Assembly: GCA_937892025.1 (NCBI GenBank)
Contig: CALAVA010000006.1
Coordinates: 1-14,767, forward strand
DNA length: 14,767 nucleotides
From: an uncultured Bacteroidales bacterium
GTDB lineage: Bacteria > Bacteroidota > Bacteroidia > Bacteroidales > WCHB1-69
Direction: 5' to 3'
Shown: positions 1-8,253 of the stretch, one piece after another
Layout of the letters: each line of letters opens with the position of its first letter
Numbering within the stretch: position 1 is the first letter of the stretch
Translations under genes and position numbers: made by a program
Notes under the pieces: generated by a model
The model's input: the letters and a program-made list of their open reading frames with translations, nothing else
The model's database searches: none
What the model was told of the DNA's origin: nothing

Positions 1-87
1 ATGAATATTAATTTGGATAGGGATTATTCTTCTTATAATGTGTATATAGCTATATTTATAAAAATAAAAAATTTAACATTAATTCAT

Positions 88-2190
88 TTATTTCTCCTTC
101 TCCTTTATCATTAAATAATAAGTTGCTGTTGCATAATTTATTTCATTATTTTTCAAGCATTGTATTAAATACCTCTTATCATAGCCGACCTTTTCTTCAA
201 TCTCCTTCAAGATATCATCTGAAATAGTGCTAGTAGAAAAACATTTTTTGTCATCAAATGATAAATTTATAGAATCAGTTTTCTCATTTAATAATTCATT
301 ATTATATATATTACTTTTATTTGTTATATCTTCTGATAAATTTTCTATTGCACTAGTTTGTGTTTTAATAATCCCATTATCAAATTCATTATTATTACTT
401 AATTCATATTTAATGTTTGACATTTGGGCTTGTCCTTTAAATTTGCAAATATTATTTTTGATTTCAACATCACTATATAAAATATTATCTTGATCAGAAA
501 CGTATGTATTATATGGGGCTAAAATTAAACTTTTAGTATTTCCTTTTTCATCTTTTTCATCCATTGTATTTAAATTTTGATTAGTGAAATTTTCTATTAA
601 TTCTTCTATACCACCATTTAAATAGCAAATATTATATTTAGATAATAAGTGTTTTTCAGCTTTTGAAAATAGATTAATATTTTTTCTGTTTTTAATATTT
701 ACATCTTTTATCCATGGATGATTTAAAATATCATCTATGCATATTCTTTCTTTAGGATTTACTTTTAACATTTTATCAATTAAATCATTGGCTTCATCTG
801 ATATATCTTTAATTTTATCATATTTTCCTTTAAATATTAAGGTTTGAATTTCTTCAATATCATTTCCTTTAAATGGCTGAGTTCCAGAAAGCATATAATA
901 TAAAGTAATTCCAGCTGACCATATATCACATGAAAACCCTTCATATCCTTTATCCTCAATTATTTCTGGAGCTATATATGCAGGAGTTCCACAATGCTCA
1001 TACATTATATCTCCCTTTTTTAATATTTTACTTACACCAAAATCACATATTTTTACAGTATTAGTTAAATCTATTAATAAATTATCTAATTTAATATCCC
1101 TATGAACGATATTGCTTTTATGAATATATTTTAGACCTTTTATCATTTGTTTGAATATCAATTTGGCAAAATTTTCAGATATTTTTCCTCTTTTTCTAAT
1201 AAAACTTAGCAAGTCTGCACAAACATATTCCATAACTATTAATATATGTGTATCAGTTTGGAATGTATCATATATTTGTGTACAAAAAGGATTAATTAGC
1301 TTACTTAAAGCTTCTATTTCTATTTTTATTTTTTTCTTCGAATGATGTGTCAATAAATTCTTTTTGTTAAAACTTTTAATGGCCACTAGTTTTCCAGATG
1401 CAACATGCAGAGCCAAATTAACCTTTCCAAAAGCGCCTTTTCCTAAAAGTCTTCCATATTTATAAAAATTTATTTGAGTAGGAGGATAAATTCCTTTTTC
1501 TTTATGGTAGCTTCTTATGTATTCAGATAATTTTTTTTGTTCATTTAGATAAAATGAAGCATCTTTTATTGTAGTTAAAAAAGATGCATTAATCATTTTA
1601 TCAATAACAAATAACAAAGAATCAAAACTACCATGCAATAACATCGGGACAAAAAATGCTAAAAACAAACCTTTCATCTTTTTTTGCGGTTCAAATTTTG
1701 CAATAGCAAAATAATATCCCATCAACACTGCAAATAAAAAATGAGCAGGAACAGACAATACAGCACGCATAAAACTGACATGTACCGATGCCATAAAGGT
1801 TTCTTGTTGAAAAACATACAATATATTTTCCACACAAGCAAAACCTAAAGACAAAAATGTAGCATAAACAATACCATCAAAATATTCGTTAAACTCCTTG
1901 CTTTTCCAAACTGCCCAATAAAGAAAAATCAATTTACACAATTCTTCACTACTTCCTGCGACAATATAACCCTTAAAAAAATCTGAAAAAGCAACAATAT
2001 TTCCACCTTTCACCATTAAATATTGTTCAATAAAGACCGCAGGCACCACTGATAAACACCCAAACAAAAAGGCTTTGACAAGCATTCGGAAAGGTTCTTT
2101 TTCAAATTTATCCTTACGATATATAAATATCGAAAGAACAATCACAGGCAAAACCGCTAACGACAAAAGTATAAAATCTTGATTTATCAT
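88..2190 (-). CDS. PrsW-type intramembrane protease fused to a eukaryote-type Ser/Thr kinase with UBA-like C-terminus (chimeric ORF)
   Basis: Seen: a 700-residue ORF from ATG 2190; a GTG at 2208 overlapping the upstream stop would add six residues. Residues 1-201 are a multi-pass PrsW domain: EExxK at 82-86, E121-N122 in a membrane segment, H150 followed by GYYFA, and HGSFD at 186-190. Residues ~244-494 form a full kinase domain: GKGAFGKV 250-257, VAIK Lys272, helix-C Glu291, HRD 363-365 with K367 and N370, DFG 383-385, GTPAYIAPE 401-409, D422 and R482. An Asn/Ser-rich linker follows, then a UBA-like stretch (~656-696) ending ATATYYL. Known: SNF1/AMPK/MARK-group and ciliate kinases have this layout; bacterial PknB-type kinases do not carry UBA domains. 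Inference: the PrsW part lacks the final helix expected after HGxxD, and the DNA below ~1590 is much more AT-rich (11 of 60 bases are G/C at 301-360; 25 of 60 at 2041-2100). This is a genuine fusion or a sequence chimera. If real, protease and kinase residues all look intact. Confidence 0.75.
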   Translation of the reverse strand: MINQDFILLSLAVLPVIVLSIFIYRKDKFEKEPFRMLVKAFLFGCLSVVPAVFIEQYLMVKGGNIVAFSDFFKGYIVAGSSEELCKLIFLYWAVWKSKEFNEYFDGIVYATFLSLGFACVENILYVFQQETFMASVHVSFMRAVLSVPAHFLFAVLMGYYFAIAKFEPQKKMKGLFLAFFVPMLLHGSFDSLLFVIDKMINASFLTTIKDASFYLNEQKKLSEYIRSYHKEKGIYPPTQINFYKYGRLLGKGAFGKVNLALHVASGKLVAIKSFNKKNLLTHHSKKKIKIEIEALSKLINPFCTQIYDTFQTDTHILIVMEYVCADLLSFIRKRGKISENFAKLIFKQMIKGLKYIHKSNIVHRDIKLDNLLIDLTNTVKICDFGVSKILKKGDIMYEHCGTPAYIAPEIIEDKGYEGFSCDIWSAGITLYYMLSGTQPFKGNDIEEIQTLIFKGKYDKIKDISDEANDLIDKMLKVNPKERICIDDILNHPWIKDVNIKNRKNINLFSKAEKHLLSKYNICYLNGGIEELIENFTNQNLNTMDEKDEKGNTKSLILAPYNTYVSDQDNILYSDVEIKNNICKFKGQAQMSNIKYELSNNNEFDNGIIKTQTSAIENLSEDITNKSNIYNNELLNEKTDSINLSFDDKKCFSTSTISDDILKEIEEKVGYDKRYLIQCLKNNEINYATATYYLMIKEKEK
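1559..1587. repeat. 9-bp inverted repeat at the PrsW/kinase joint
   Basis: GCATCTTTT at 1559-1567 is the exact reverse complement of AAAAGATGC at 1579-1587, with an 11-nt spacer. It encodes residues 202-211 of the chimeric ORF, exactly where PrsW similarity stops and before the ciliate-kinase-like leader begins. On the minus strand no clear T-tract follows, so a terminator is unlikely. Short inverted repeats are a common joining point for amplification chimeras and can also mediate real recombination. Confidence 0.6.
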
Positions 2191-2204
2191 ATATAATAAA
2201 AAAA

Positions 2205-3086
2205 TCACCTATTTTTCTGCCAAATTTGATAACTATTGAACAAATTCTGACAAATAATATACATAGCGGGGAGAATTGATGAGAGAGGGTTTAAAAAGGT
2301 TTGTGCCATCCAGATGGCCAATATCGTGTTTTTCTGTCCTATTGCTTGTCCACCGGCAATAGTATCACCAAATTTCTTCCCTATCAAACGTCCAAGAGAA
2401 AACTGTAAAACACAAATCAAAATAGCAGCCACTGCCATAAAAACAATTTGTTTGTGTTGAGATTCGTTTTGTAAAACAATATAATTGATAGCCCGCCCTA
2501 TGGCTATTGTTAAAGATATTGCCCATAAATACAAAGAAATACTCTTATGTTTAACTACAAACTGTGCCGATTTAGGAGACAATTTCTTCAATAACAAAGC
2601 AGAGAACAAGGGCAAGACCAACAATGGAAATATTTTAGCAAAAATCAAGCCTAATGTATAAAAAAATGAATAAGAATCATTTTGCCCAATATGAGAAAAA
2701 ACAATAGGACAAACAATAGCCATTGTCATGTTACTCAACAATGTATAGGTTGTCATGGTTCCGATATTTGCTCCTAACATACCTGCTACAACGACAGCAG
2801 CTGTCGCTGTAGGAACAATAATCGTTATCAATGTCCCTTGAGCCACAATAGAATTAAAAGGATTGATAATCAAATATAAACCTATTGATGCTATTATTTG
2901 AAACAAAAGCATAGAAATATGAAATTTATTTATTTTCAAATCCTTTACATGTAAATCACAATAGGTGATAAACAACATGCAAAAAATCAAATACGGCACC
3001 ACTACACCAAATTTATCCAAATATTCATGAAATAAAAGCCCTAAAACAACGGCAAGTGGCAAAACAAGATTTTTAAACTTTTGCAT
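2205..3086 (-). CDS. BASS-family (bile acid:Na+ symporter-like) membrane transporter
   Basis: A very hydrophobic protein of 293 residues with about nine predicted membrane spans. The mid-protein stretch with IIVPTATAAVVVAGMLGANIG followed by MTTYTLLSNM resembles the crossover region of BASS/ASBT-fold transporters, as found in Bacteroidales proteins annotated simply as transporter. ATG 3086 is preferred over a TTG six bases upstream because it begins a normal signal-anchor-like start (MQKFKNLVLPLA). The substrate cannot be read from sequence; for this family it may be bile acids, pantoate or other organic anions. The TGA stop overlaps a GTG that could start the next ORF, so the two may be translationally coupled. 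It sits just downstream of a terminator-like hairpin after korB and has no convincing promoter of its own, so it may depend on readthrough from korAB. Confidence 0.75.
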   Translation of the reverse strand: MQKFKNLVLPLAVVLGLLFHEYLDKFGVVVPYLIFCMLFITYCDLHVKDLKINKFHISMLLFQIIASIGLYLIINPFNSIVAQGTLITIIVPTATAAVVVAGMLGANIGTMTTYTLLSNMTMAIVCPIVFSHIGQNDSYSFFYTLGLIFAKIFPLLVLPLFSALLLKKLSPKSAQFVVKHKSISLYLWAISLTIAIGRAINYIVLQNESQHKQIVFMAVAAILICVLQFSLGRLIGKKFGDTIAGGQAIGQKNTILAIWMAQTFLNPLSSILPAMYIICQNLFNSYQIWQKNR

Positions 3087-3106
3087 ATACAAACTCTATT
3101 CTTGAT

Positions 3107-3137
3107 AAAAAGAAAGGGAACTTGATGTCCCCCCTTT
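3107..3137 (-). terminator. Rho-independent terminator-like hairpin after korB
   Basis: Read on the minus strand: AAAGGG, a G-rich inner segment and loop, then CCCTTT followed by CTTTTT. The arms are 3132-3137 and 3113-3118, with the T-run at 3107-3111. It lies 30-60 nt after the korB stop and immediately before the transporter start. It may end the korAB transcript or only attenuate it. Confidence 0.6.
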
Positions 3138-3166
3138 ACAATAGGTTAATTAATTTTTGTTTGAGC

Positions 3167-4198
3167 TTACACTTCCCAAGTTTCTCCACTATTGAGCAAA
3201 TCATCAACACAACGAATTGTAGATTCATTTTTTGCTTTAATGATTTGTTCTTCTAACAATTGGTCGTATGTTGGAGCAACAACAGAACGTATCACTCCCA
3301 AAGCAATTGGAAATTCAGGATAACGCATCTGAGCCAACATTAAATGTAAACCGGGATCTTGCTGATACATATCATGTACCAAAATATCTTGTTCGGTAAT
3401 ACCATTTTGACCGATAGTTACCACTTCTAAACCTCTTTCTCCCATGATGATACCTTTATCTCTATTTTTTCCAAATATCATTGGTTCACCATCTTTAAGA
3501 ATTAATTGTCTGTCAGCAGCCGTTTCTTTATTGGTGATAGTAGCATGTGCTCCATCATTGAAAATGACACAATTTTGCAAAAATTCAACGACCGAAGTGC
3601 CATCATGTTTAGCGGCCTCAAGCATCACTTCTTGCATAAGTTTAAGATTATTGTCCACCACTCTGGCGAAAAAAGTTCCATTGGCACTTAACACCAATTT
3701 GCCCGGAATAAAAGGTTCTTCTATGGTTCCTTGTGGAGAAGTTTTTGTTATTTTTCCAAAAGGTGTTGTCGGTGAATATTGACCTTTTGTCAAACCATAA
3801 ATTTGATTATTAAATATTAAAATATTCAAATCCACATTTCTTCTAATGGTATGAATAAAGTGGTTTCCACCAATAGCCATAGAATCTCCGTCGCCCGAAA
3901 TAACCCAAACACTTAATTGCCGATTATTTACCCTAACACCAGTAGCAATAGGATTGGCACGTCCATGAATAGCATGGAAACCGTATGTATTCACATAATA
4001 GGGAAACCTTGAGGCACAACCAATACCAGAAATCAAACAGAAATTTTCTTTTCGATAACCTATTTTAGGAAAAACATTTTCCAATGATGCCAAAATAGCG
4101 TGCGAACCACACCCCGGACACCATTTAACCATTTGATCGCTGGCAAAATCATTTTTTGTCAAAGCAACATTTGTGCGTTCTATTGTATTGTAACTCAT
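3167..4198 (-). CDS. korB: 2-oxoacid:ferredoxin oxidoreductase, beta subunit
   Basis: 343 residues, normal length for the family. It carries the thiamine-diphosphate half of the enzyme that oxidatively decarboxylates a 2-oxoacid (2-oxoglutarate most often in this arrangement) to the acyl-CoA with reduction of ferredoxin, in the cytoplasm. Seen: WCPGCG at 26-31, the ThDP/Mg site GDGDSMAIGGNH at 102-113, and NNQIYGLTKGQ at 130-140, all diagnostic for KorB/OforB proteins. ATG 4198 follows the korA stop by 2 nt, so the pair is one operon and probably one complex. No separate gamma or ferredoxin-like delta gene is adjacent, because gamma is fused to alpha. Substrate assignment to 2-oxoglutarate rather than another 2-oxoacid is by family habit only. 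Confidence 0.93.
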   Translation of the reverse strand: MSYNTIERTNVALTKNDFASDQMVKWCPGCGSHAILASLENVFPKIGYRKENFCLISGIGCASRFPYYVNTYGFHAIHGRANPIATGVRVNNRQLSVWVISGDGDSMAIGGNHFIHTIRRNVDLNILIFNNQIYGLTKGQYSPTTPFGKITKTSPQGTIEEPFIPGKLVLSANGTFFARVVDNNLKLMQEVMLEAAKHDGTSVVEFLQNCVIFNDGAHATITNKETAADRQLILKDGEPMIFGKNRDKGIIMGERGLEVVTIGQNGITEQDILVHDMYQQDPGLHLMLAQMRYPEFPIALGVIRSVVAPTYDQLLEEQIIKAKNESTIRCVDDLLNSGETWEV

Positions 4199-4200
4199 AA

Positions 4201-6042
4201 TTATTTCTCCTCTATTAGTTGATTAAATTCTAACATCAATTCTTCGGTTGTAAATGGCAAGCCTTGATGTTTATTATATTGATAATATGAAAATTCTGGC
4301 AGTTTCATTCGCAAATAATTGACAAATTGCCCATCGTTTAATTCACAAACCACAATTTTCTTAAACCCTTTCATCACTTCAGCCGTATTTTTGGGAAGTG
4401 GAGAAATATATTTAAAATGTGCCAAAGAGATTTGTTTTCCTTGTTCTTGTATTTTTTTTACGGCCATCAAAGTCTGCCCGAAAGTGCCACCCCAACTTAC
4501 AACTAACAAATCACCCTCTTTGTTTCCGATAATATCTTGTTCAGGAATATCATTAGCGACTAAATTCACTTTATCCCGTCTATAATTCACCATTTTTTCA
4601 TGGTTCAATGGATCCGTAGAAACCGCTCCAAAAATATCTGTTTTTTCCAAGCCACCGATACGATGTCTCAAACCTTCTGTACCCGGCAATGCCCATTTTC
4701 TCACCAATGTATGTTCGTCTCTTCTGTAGGGAGCGAAATCTGGGTCATTGGGTTGTGCAATTGGCGGAGTGATTTTAGGCATATCTGCCATTTTGGGAAT
4801 ACGGAACAACTCCGACCCTTGTCCGATATACCCATCTGTAAGCAAAATAGTTGGAGTCATGTGTTCCATGGCTAGTTTTGCGGCTTCAAAAGCAGCATAG
4901 AAGCAATCACTCGGCGAGGTTGCAGCAATAACGATGCAGGGACATTCTCCATTTCTACCAAAAAGAGCCTGATACAAATCCGCTTGTTCTGATTTTGTAG
5001 GCAACCCTGTTGAAGGACCTCCACGTTGTACATCTATCAAAACAATGGGTAATTCTGTCATTACCGCCAAACCCAAAGCCTCAGATTTGAGTGAAAGTCC
5101 CGGACCGGAAGTACTCGTTACCGCCATAGAACCAGCAAAAGCAGCACCTATTGTAGAACAAATGCCCGCAATCTCATCTTCACATTGCATAACTCTTGCA
5201 TTGAGAGATTTATGCTTTGCCAATTCTACCATAATATCTGTTGCAGGCGTAATAGGATAAGACCCTAAAAACAATGGTCTCCCTGATTTTTCTGATGCTG
5301 CTAACAATCCCCATGCAGTAGCAATATTTCCTGAAATGTTACGATAGCGACCTTTTGGCATTTCTGCCGTTTGAACATGAAATCTGGATTCTACAATTTC
5401 AGCACTCTCCGCATAGATATATCCTGCATTCAATACAGCGATATTTGCTTTGGCGACATCTGGTTTTTTCTTAAATTTAAGTTCAATACGTTTAGATATT
5501 TCCTCTAAATTTCTATCAAAAATGAATGCCACCATGCCCAAAGCGAACATATTTTTCGTTTTTTCAGACGATTTGATGTCCATATCATGCTCTTGACCTA
5601 TTCGTTTAGCCGAAGAAGAAATAGGAGCAGAAATAATTCTATAGCTTGACAATGAACCATCTGTCAATGGATTGGAAGTATATCCTGCTTTTTCTATCAA
5701 CTTATCATCAAAAGAATCTGCATCTATAATGATAGAACCGCCTATGCCAACCCATTTTAAATTTGCTTTCAGCGAAGCGGGATTCATCGCTACCAAGACA
5801 TCACATTTATCTCCAATTGTCTTGATTTCTTTACCAATATGAACCTGAAAACCAGAAACCCCTGCGATCGTATTATGCGGTGCTCTAATTTCGGCAGGAT
5901 AATCTGGAAATGTAACCAAATCATTTCCAGAAAAAGCAGAAGCATCTGAAAACAATGTTCCTGTCAGTTGCATTCCATCTCCAGAATCTCCCACAAATTT
6001 TACTACAACACTCTCTTTTTCAACAAATTTCAATTTGTCCAT
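4201..6042 (-). CDS. korA: 2-oxoacid:ferredoxin oxidoreductase, fused gamma-alpha subunit
   Basis: 613 residues, the usual size of the fused form. Residues ~1-215 are the gamma (POR-type) domain with GDSGDGMQL at 18-26 and PDYPAEIRAPH at 46-56. Residues ~235-613 are the alpha domain: SYPITPAT 261-268 with a CEDE stretch at 287-290, TSTSGPGLSLK 309-319, and QRGGPSTGLPTK 339-350, followed by the transketolase C-terminal-like part. Together with KorB it makes a ferredoxin-reducing 2-oxoacid dehydrogenase, which can run in reverse in reductive metabolism. First gene of its operon: the 174-bp divergent gap upstream carries a TACTTTTG -7 box. ATG 6042 matches the family start. Its presence suits an anaerobe but is not proof, since aerobic Bacteroidota also carry it. 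Confidence 0.94.
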   Translation of the reverse strand: MDKLKFVEKESVVVKFVGDSGDGMQLTGTLFSDASAFSGNDLVTFPDYPAEIRAPHNTIAGVSGFQVHIGKEIKTIGDKCDVLVAMNPASLKANLKWVGIGGSIIIDADSFDDKLIEKAGYTSNPLTDGSLSSYRIISAPISSSAKRIGQEHDMDIKSSEKTKNMFALGMVAFIFDRNLEEISKRIELKFKKKPDVAKANIAVLNAGYIYAESAEIVESRFHVQTAEMPKGRYRNISGNIATAWGLLAASEKSGRPLFLGSYPITPATDIMVELAKHKSLNARVMQCEDEIAGICSTIGAAFAGSMAVTSTSGPGLSLKSEALGLAVMTELPIVLIDVQRGGPSTGLPTKSEQADLYQALFGRNGECPCIVIAATSPSDCFYAAFEAAKLAMEHMTPTILLTDGYIGQGSELFRIPKMADMPKITPPIAQPNDPDFAPYRRDEHTLVRKWALPGTEGLRHRIGGLEKTDIFGAVSTDPLNHEKMVNYRRDKVNLVANDIPEQDIIGNKEGDLLVVSWGGTFGQTLMAVKKIQEQGKQISLAHFKYISPLPKNTAEVMKGFKKIVVCELNDGQFVNYLRMKLPEFSYYQYNKHQGLPFTTEELMLEFNQLIEEK

Positions 6043-6095
6043 TATTATTTTTTTTATTTATAAATCTATGTTTTGTTTGTTGATTTATATTTTTG

Positions 6096-6103
6096 CAAAA
6101 GTA
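6096..6103 (-). promoter_or_regulatory. Candidate -7 box for korAB
   Basis: The minus strand reads TACTTTTG, matching the Bacteroidota primary sigma -7 consensus TAnnTTTG, 54 nt before the korA ATG. No TTG was found at the usual 19-21 nt upstream, so only half of the promoter is supported. The whole 6043-6216 gap is extremely A/T-rich. Confidence 0.45.
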
Positions 6104-6176
6104 TAAGTTTTTATTGCATTTTTTGCGTTTTTTTTAAAATATTTTTATTTTTTAAAAAAACAAGCAATAAAAATGC

Positions 6177-6184
6177 TACCTTTG
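6177..6184 (+). promoter_or_regulatory. Candidate -7 box for the glycosyltransferase-transglycosylase operon
   Basis: TACCTTTG matches TAnnTTTG and lies 33 nt before the ATG at 6217, implying a short leader. The expected -33 TTG is not clear; only T-runs occur at that distance. It is divergent from the korAB promoter in the same gap. Confidence 0.5.
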
Positions 6185-6216
6185 TAAATTAGGTATTTAT
6201 TTTATTTCATTTTTTT

Positions 6217-7284
6217 ATGAATCAAGACATTATATTATTGGGTGTTTTCTGCATACTTACTATAATTTTATCGTTGTTTGTCAATTGGTTTATGTTGCGA
6301 TATGCGGGCAACAAGTTTGCAAAAGATGTACCCATAGGGTCACAACGCTGGGAGGCAAAAAAGAAACCAACCATTGGTGGCATATCTTTTATGGTGGGTT
6401 TTGTCGGATCAATATTATTTTATTTTTTATTTTGGAATGACCAAGCCATATCTATTGGTAATAGGATAAGCATATTTGTTATGATTTGTGCTATCTCCAT
6501 TGCTTTTGTAATTGGTCTGTATGACGACCTTCGCAATGCACCTGTTCCCATAAAATTTGCTGTACAAATCATTATTGCTATTGCTCTTATATTGGCAGGA
6601 ATCTATATCCATTTTACCGATATTTTGCTCATAGATTACCTCCTCACCATTTTTTGGATAGTCGGCATTATAAATTCTTTGAATATGTTAGACAATATGG
6701 ATGGGGTTACAGCCATGGTTTCCATTGGTATTTTAGGCAATATTCTTTTTTTAAGCCATCATACAATTACCTCATTAGACATGTTGATAATTGTTGGTTT
6801 TATTTGTTCTATCATTGGTTTTTTGCGATATAACTTTCACCCGTCAAAGATATATATGGGCGATGTGGGCAGCATGACTTTAGGCTGCACTTTGGCTATT
6901 TTTGGCATTTTGTATATATGGAACGATCCTGATTCTGCAAGCCCCATTTCTTTTGTTGCTTCTTTCAAACATTTATTATGTGTCGCTTTGGTATTTTTGA
7001 TACCTTTAACAGATACAATTACTGTATTTACCAAAAGGATAGCCAAACATCGCTCTCCATTTCAAGGGGACAAGGGGCATACAACCCATCATTTGGTTTA
7101 TGCTGGCTGGTCGCAAAAATGGGTGGCTCCTTTTTATTTTATAATAACCATTTTAGGAGGATTGCTCGCTCATTTTATGTTGTATTATCACACAATTATA
7201 TTCTATATTATTAGTATTGTTTACGTAGTTGCCGTTTTTGGCTTTTTATTTGGAATTTCACTGAAAAACACAGATAAAGAATAA
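6217..7284 (+). CDS. WecA/TagO/MraY-family polyprenyl-phosphate sugar-1-phosphate transferase
   Basis: 355 residues, mostly hydrophobic with about ten or eleven membrane spans. Seen: a family N-terminal motif KKPTIGGI at 49-56, the DD pair in YDDLRNAP (103-104), NSLNMLDNMDG at 153-163, MGDVGS at 214-219, and the cytoplasmic HRSPFQGDKGH...HH segment at 278-292. Known: this superfamily moves a sugar-1-phosphate (GlcNAc-1-P or similar) from a UDP-sugar onto undecaprenyl phosphate at the inner face of the membrane. The His-rich loop and the absence of MraY-specific context (no mur genes nearby) favour a WecA/TagO-like initiator of a surface polysaccharide or glycan over MraY itself. It is followed after 3 nt by a lytic transglycosylase, so the two are co-transcribed. 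The exact donor sugar is unknown. Confidence 0.88.
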   Translation: MNQDIILLGVFCILTIILSLFVNWFMLRYAGNKFAKDVPIGSQRWEAKKKPTIGGISFMVGFVGSILFYFLFWNDQAISIGNRISIFVMICAISIAFVIGLYDDLRNAPVPIKFAVQIIIAIALILAGIYIHFTDILLIDYLLTIFWIVGIINSLNMLDNMDGVTAMVSIGILGNILFLSHHTITSLDMLIIVGFICSIIGFLRYNFHPSKIYMGDVGSMTLGCTLAIFGILYIWNDPDSASPISFVASFKHLLCVALVFLIPLTDTITVFTKRIAKHRSPFQGDKGHTTHHLVYAGWSQKWVAPFYFIITILGGLLAHFMLYYHTIIFYIISIVYVVAVFGFLFGISLKNTDKE

Positions 7285-7287
7285 ACA

Positions 7288-8253
7288 ATGAAATATAAAT
7301 ATTTGTTATTTGGCAGTATAATTGCTCTGATAGCAGTGGTATTGGTTTTATTGTCAATTTCTTCTCCTGAGAGTCAAAATACGCCGACAGAGAAAGACTT
7401 TCGAGAGAGTTTTAACACAAAATACCAACTTCTTTCCCCACCAATTCCCGATAGTCTTACATTTTGTGGAGAGATTGTTCCTATAGATAGACAAGATATT
7501 CGGGAGGCCTTTGATAGAGAATTATTGGTCAATTTGTATTGGCAATCAAATTTGTTGCTATATTTTAAGCGAGCGTACCGATATTTTCCTGTAATAGAAC
7601 CCATTTTGGAGCAAAACGGCATACCTGAAGATTTCAAATACTTGGCAGTTATAGAAAGTGGATTAATAAACGTTGTTTCTCCCTCCAAAGCGGTAGGTTA
7701 TTGGCAGTTTATGAAAGAAACAGGTATCAATTTTGGTTTAGAAATCACTAACGATGTAGATAAGCGATATGACATTGTTGAATCTACAGAAGCCGCTTGT
7801 AAATATTTGAAACAATCCAAATCTAAACAAGGTTCTTGGACAGCAGCAGCAGCAGCTTATAACATGGGAGACGGCGGTTTTCAAAAGGCTAAAAACAAAC
7901 AAGAGGCAAAAGAATATTGGGATTTGCTCCTCAATGAAGAAACGGCGAGATATGTTTTTCGTATTCTCGCTGTAAAAACACTTATGCAAAATCCACAACA
8001 ATATGGTATTTTTTTAAGATATGCCGATTTATACCCACCATTAAAAACCATAACCATAAAAGTAGATAGTACAATCAGCAATTTGACGGATTTTGCTATA
8101 CAACAAGGTATTACTTATAAAGAATTAAAAACACTGAATCCATGGCTACGTTCTGATAAATTGGAAAACAAATTACATCATACCTATTATATAGCTTTAC
8201 CAGACAAAAATACAAAAACAGAAAAAAACAACGACTTGCTAAAAAGACTATAA
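7288..8253 (+). CDS. MltD-like lytic murein transglycosylase (SLT fold) with degenerate LysM-like tail
   Basis: 321 residues. Residues ~5-24 are a signal anchor with no lipobox Cys, so the enzyme is membrane-tethered or exported to the periplasm. The SLT domain (~95-235) shows the catalytic Glu in AVIESGL (Glu123), then SPSKAVGYWQFM at 131-142 and AAYNMGDGGF at 189-198, the standard family-1 motif order. Residues ~250-310 (LTDFAIQQGITYKELKTLNP and a terminal hydrophobic strand) look like one worn LysM repeat for peptidoglycan binding. Known: these enzymes cleave the MurNAc-GlcNAc bond, leaving 1,6-anhydroMurNAc. The gene is second of a two-gene operon with a polyprenyl-phosphate sugar transferase. 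It ends at a short palindromic hairpin shared with the convergent HTH gene. Confidence 0.88.
   Translation: MKYKYLLFGSIIALIAVVLVLLSISSPESQNTPTEKDFRESFNTKYQLLSPPIPDSLTFCGEIVPIDRQDIREAFDRELLVNLYWQSNLLLYFKRAYRYFPVIEPILEQNGIPEDFKYLAVIESGLINVVSPSKAVGYWQFMKETGINFGLEITNDVDKRYDIVESTEAACKYLKQSKSKQGSWTAAAAAYNMGDGGFQKAKNKQEAKEYWDLLLNEETARYVFRILAVKTLMQNPQQYGIFLRYADLYPPLKTITIKVDSTISNLTDFAIQQGITYKELKTLNPWLRSDKLENKLHHTYYIALPDKNTKTEKNNDLLKRL

Noticed and set aside
44..55. 12-bp palindrome ATATAGCTATAT after the kinase stop
   Set aside because: All A/T apart from the centre and not followed by a T-run, so not a terminator; expected by chance in such AT-rich DNA.
1..114. 37-codon plus-strand frame beginning at the first base of the window
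   Set aside because: Overlaps the end of the kinase frame, is AT-biased, and has no protein-like features; the ATG at base 1 is probably chance.
6217..7284. Calling this gene mraY
   Set aside because: No cell-division or mur genes are adjacent and the HRSPF...HH loop is closer to WecA/TagO-type proteins.
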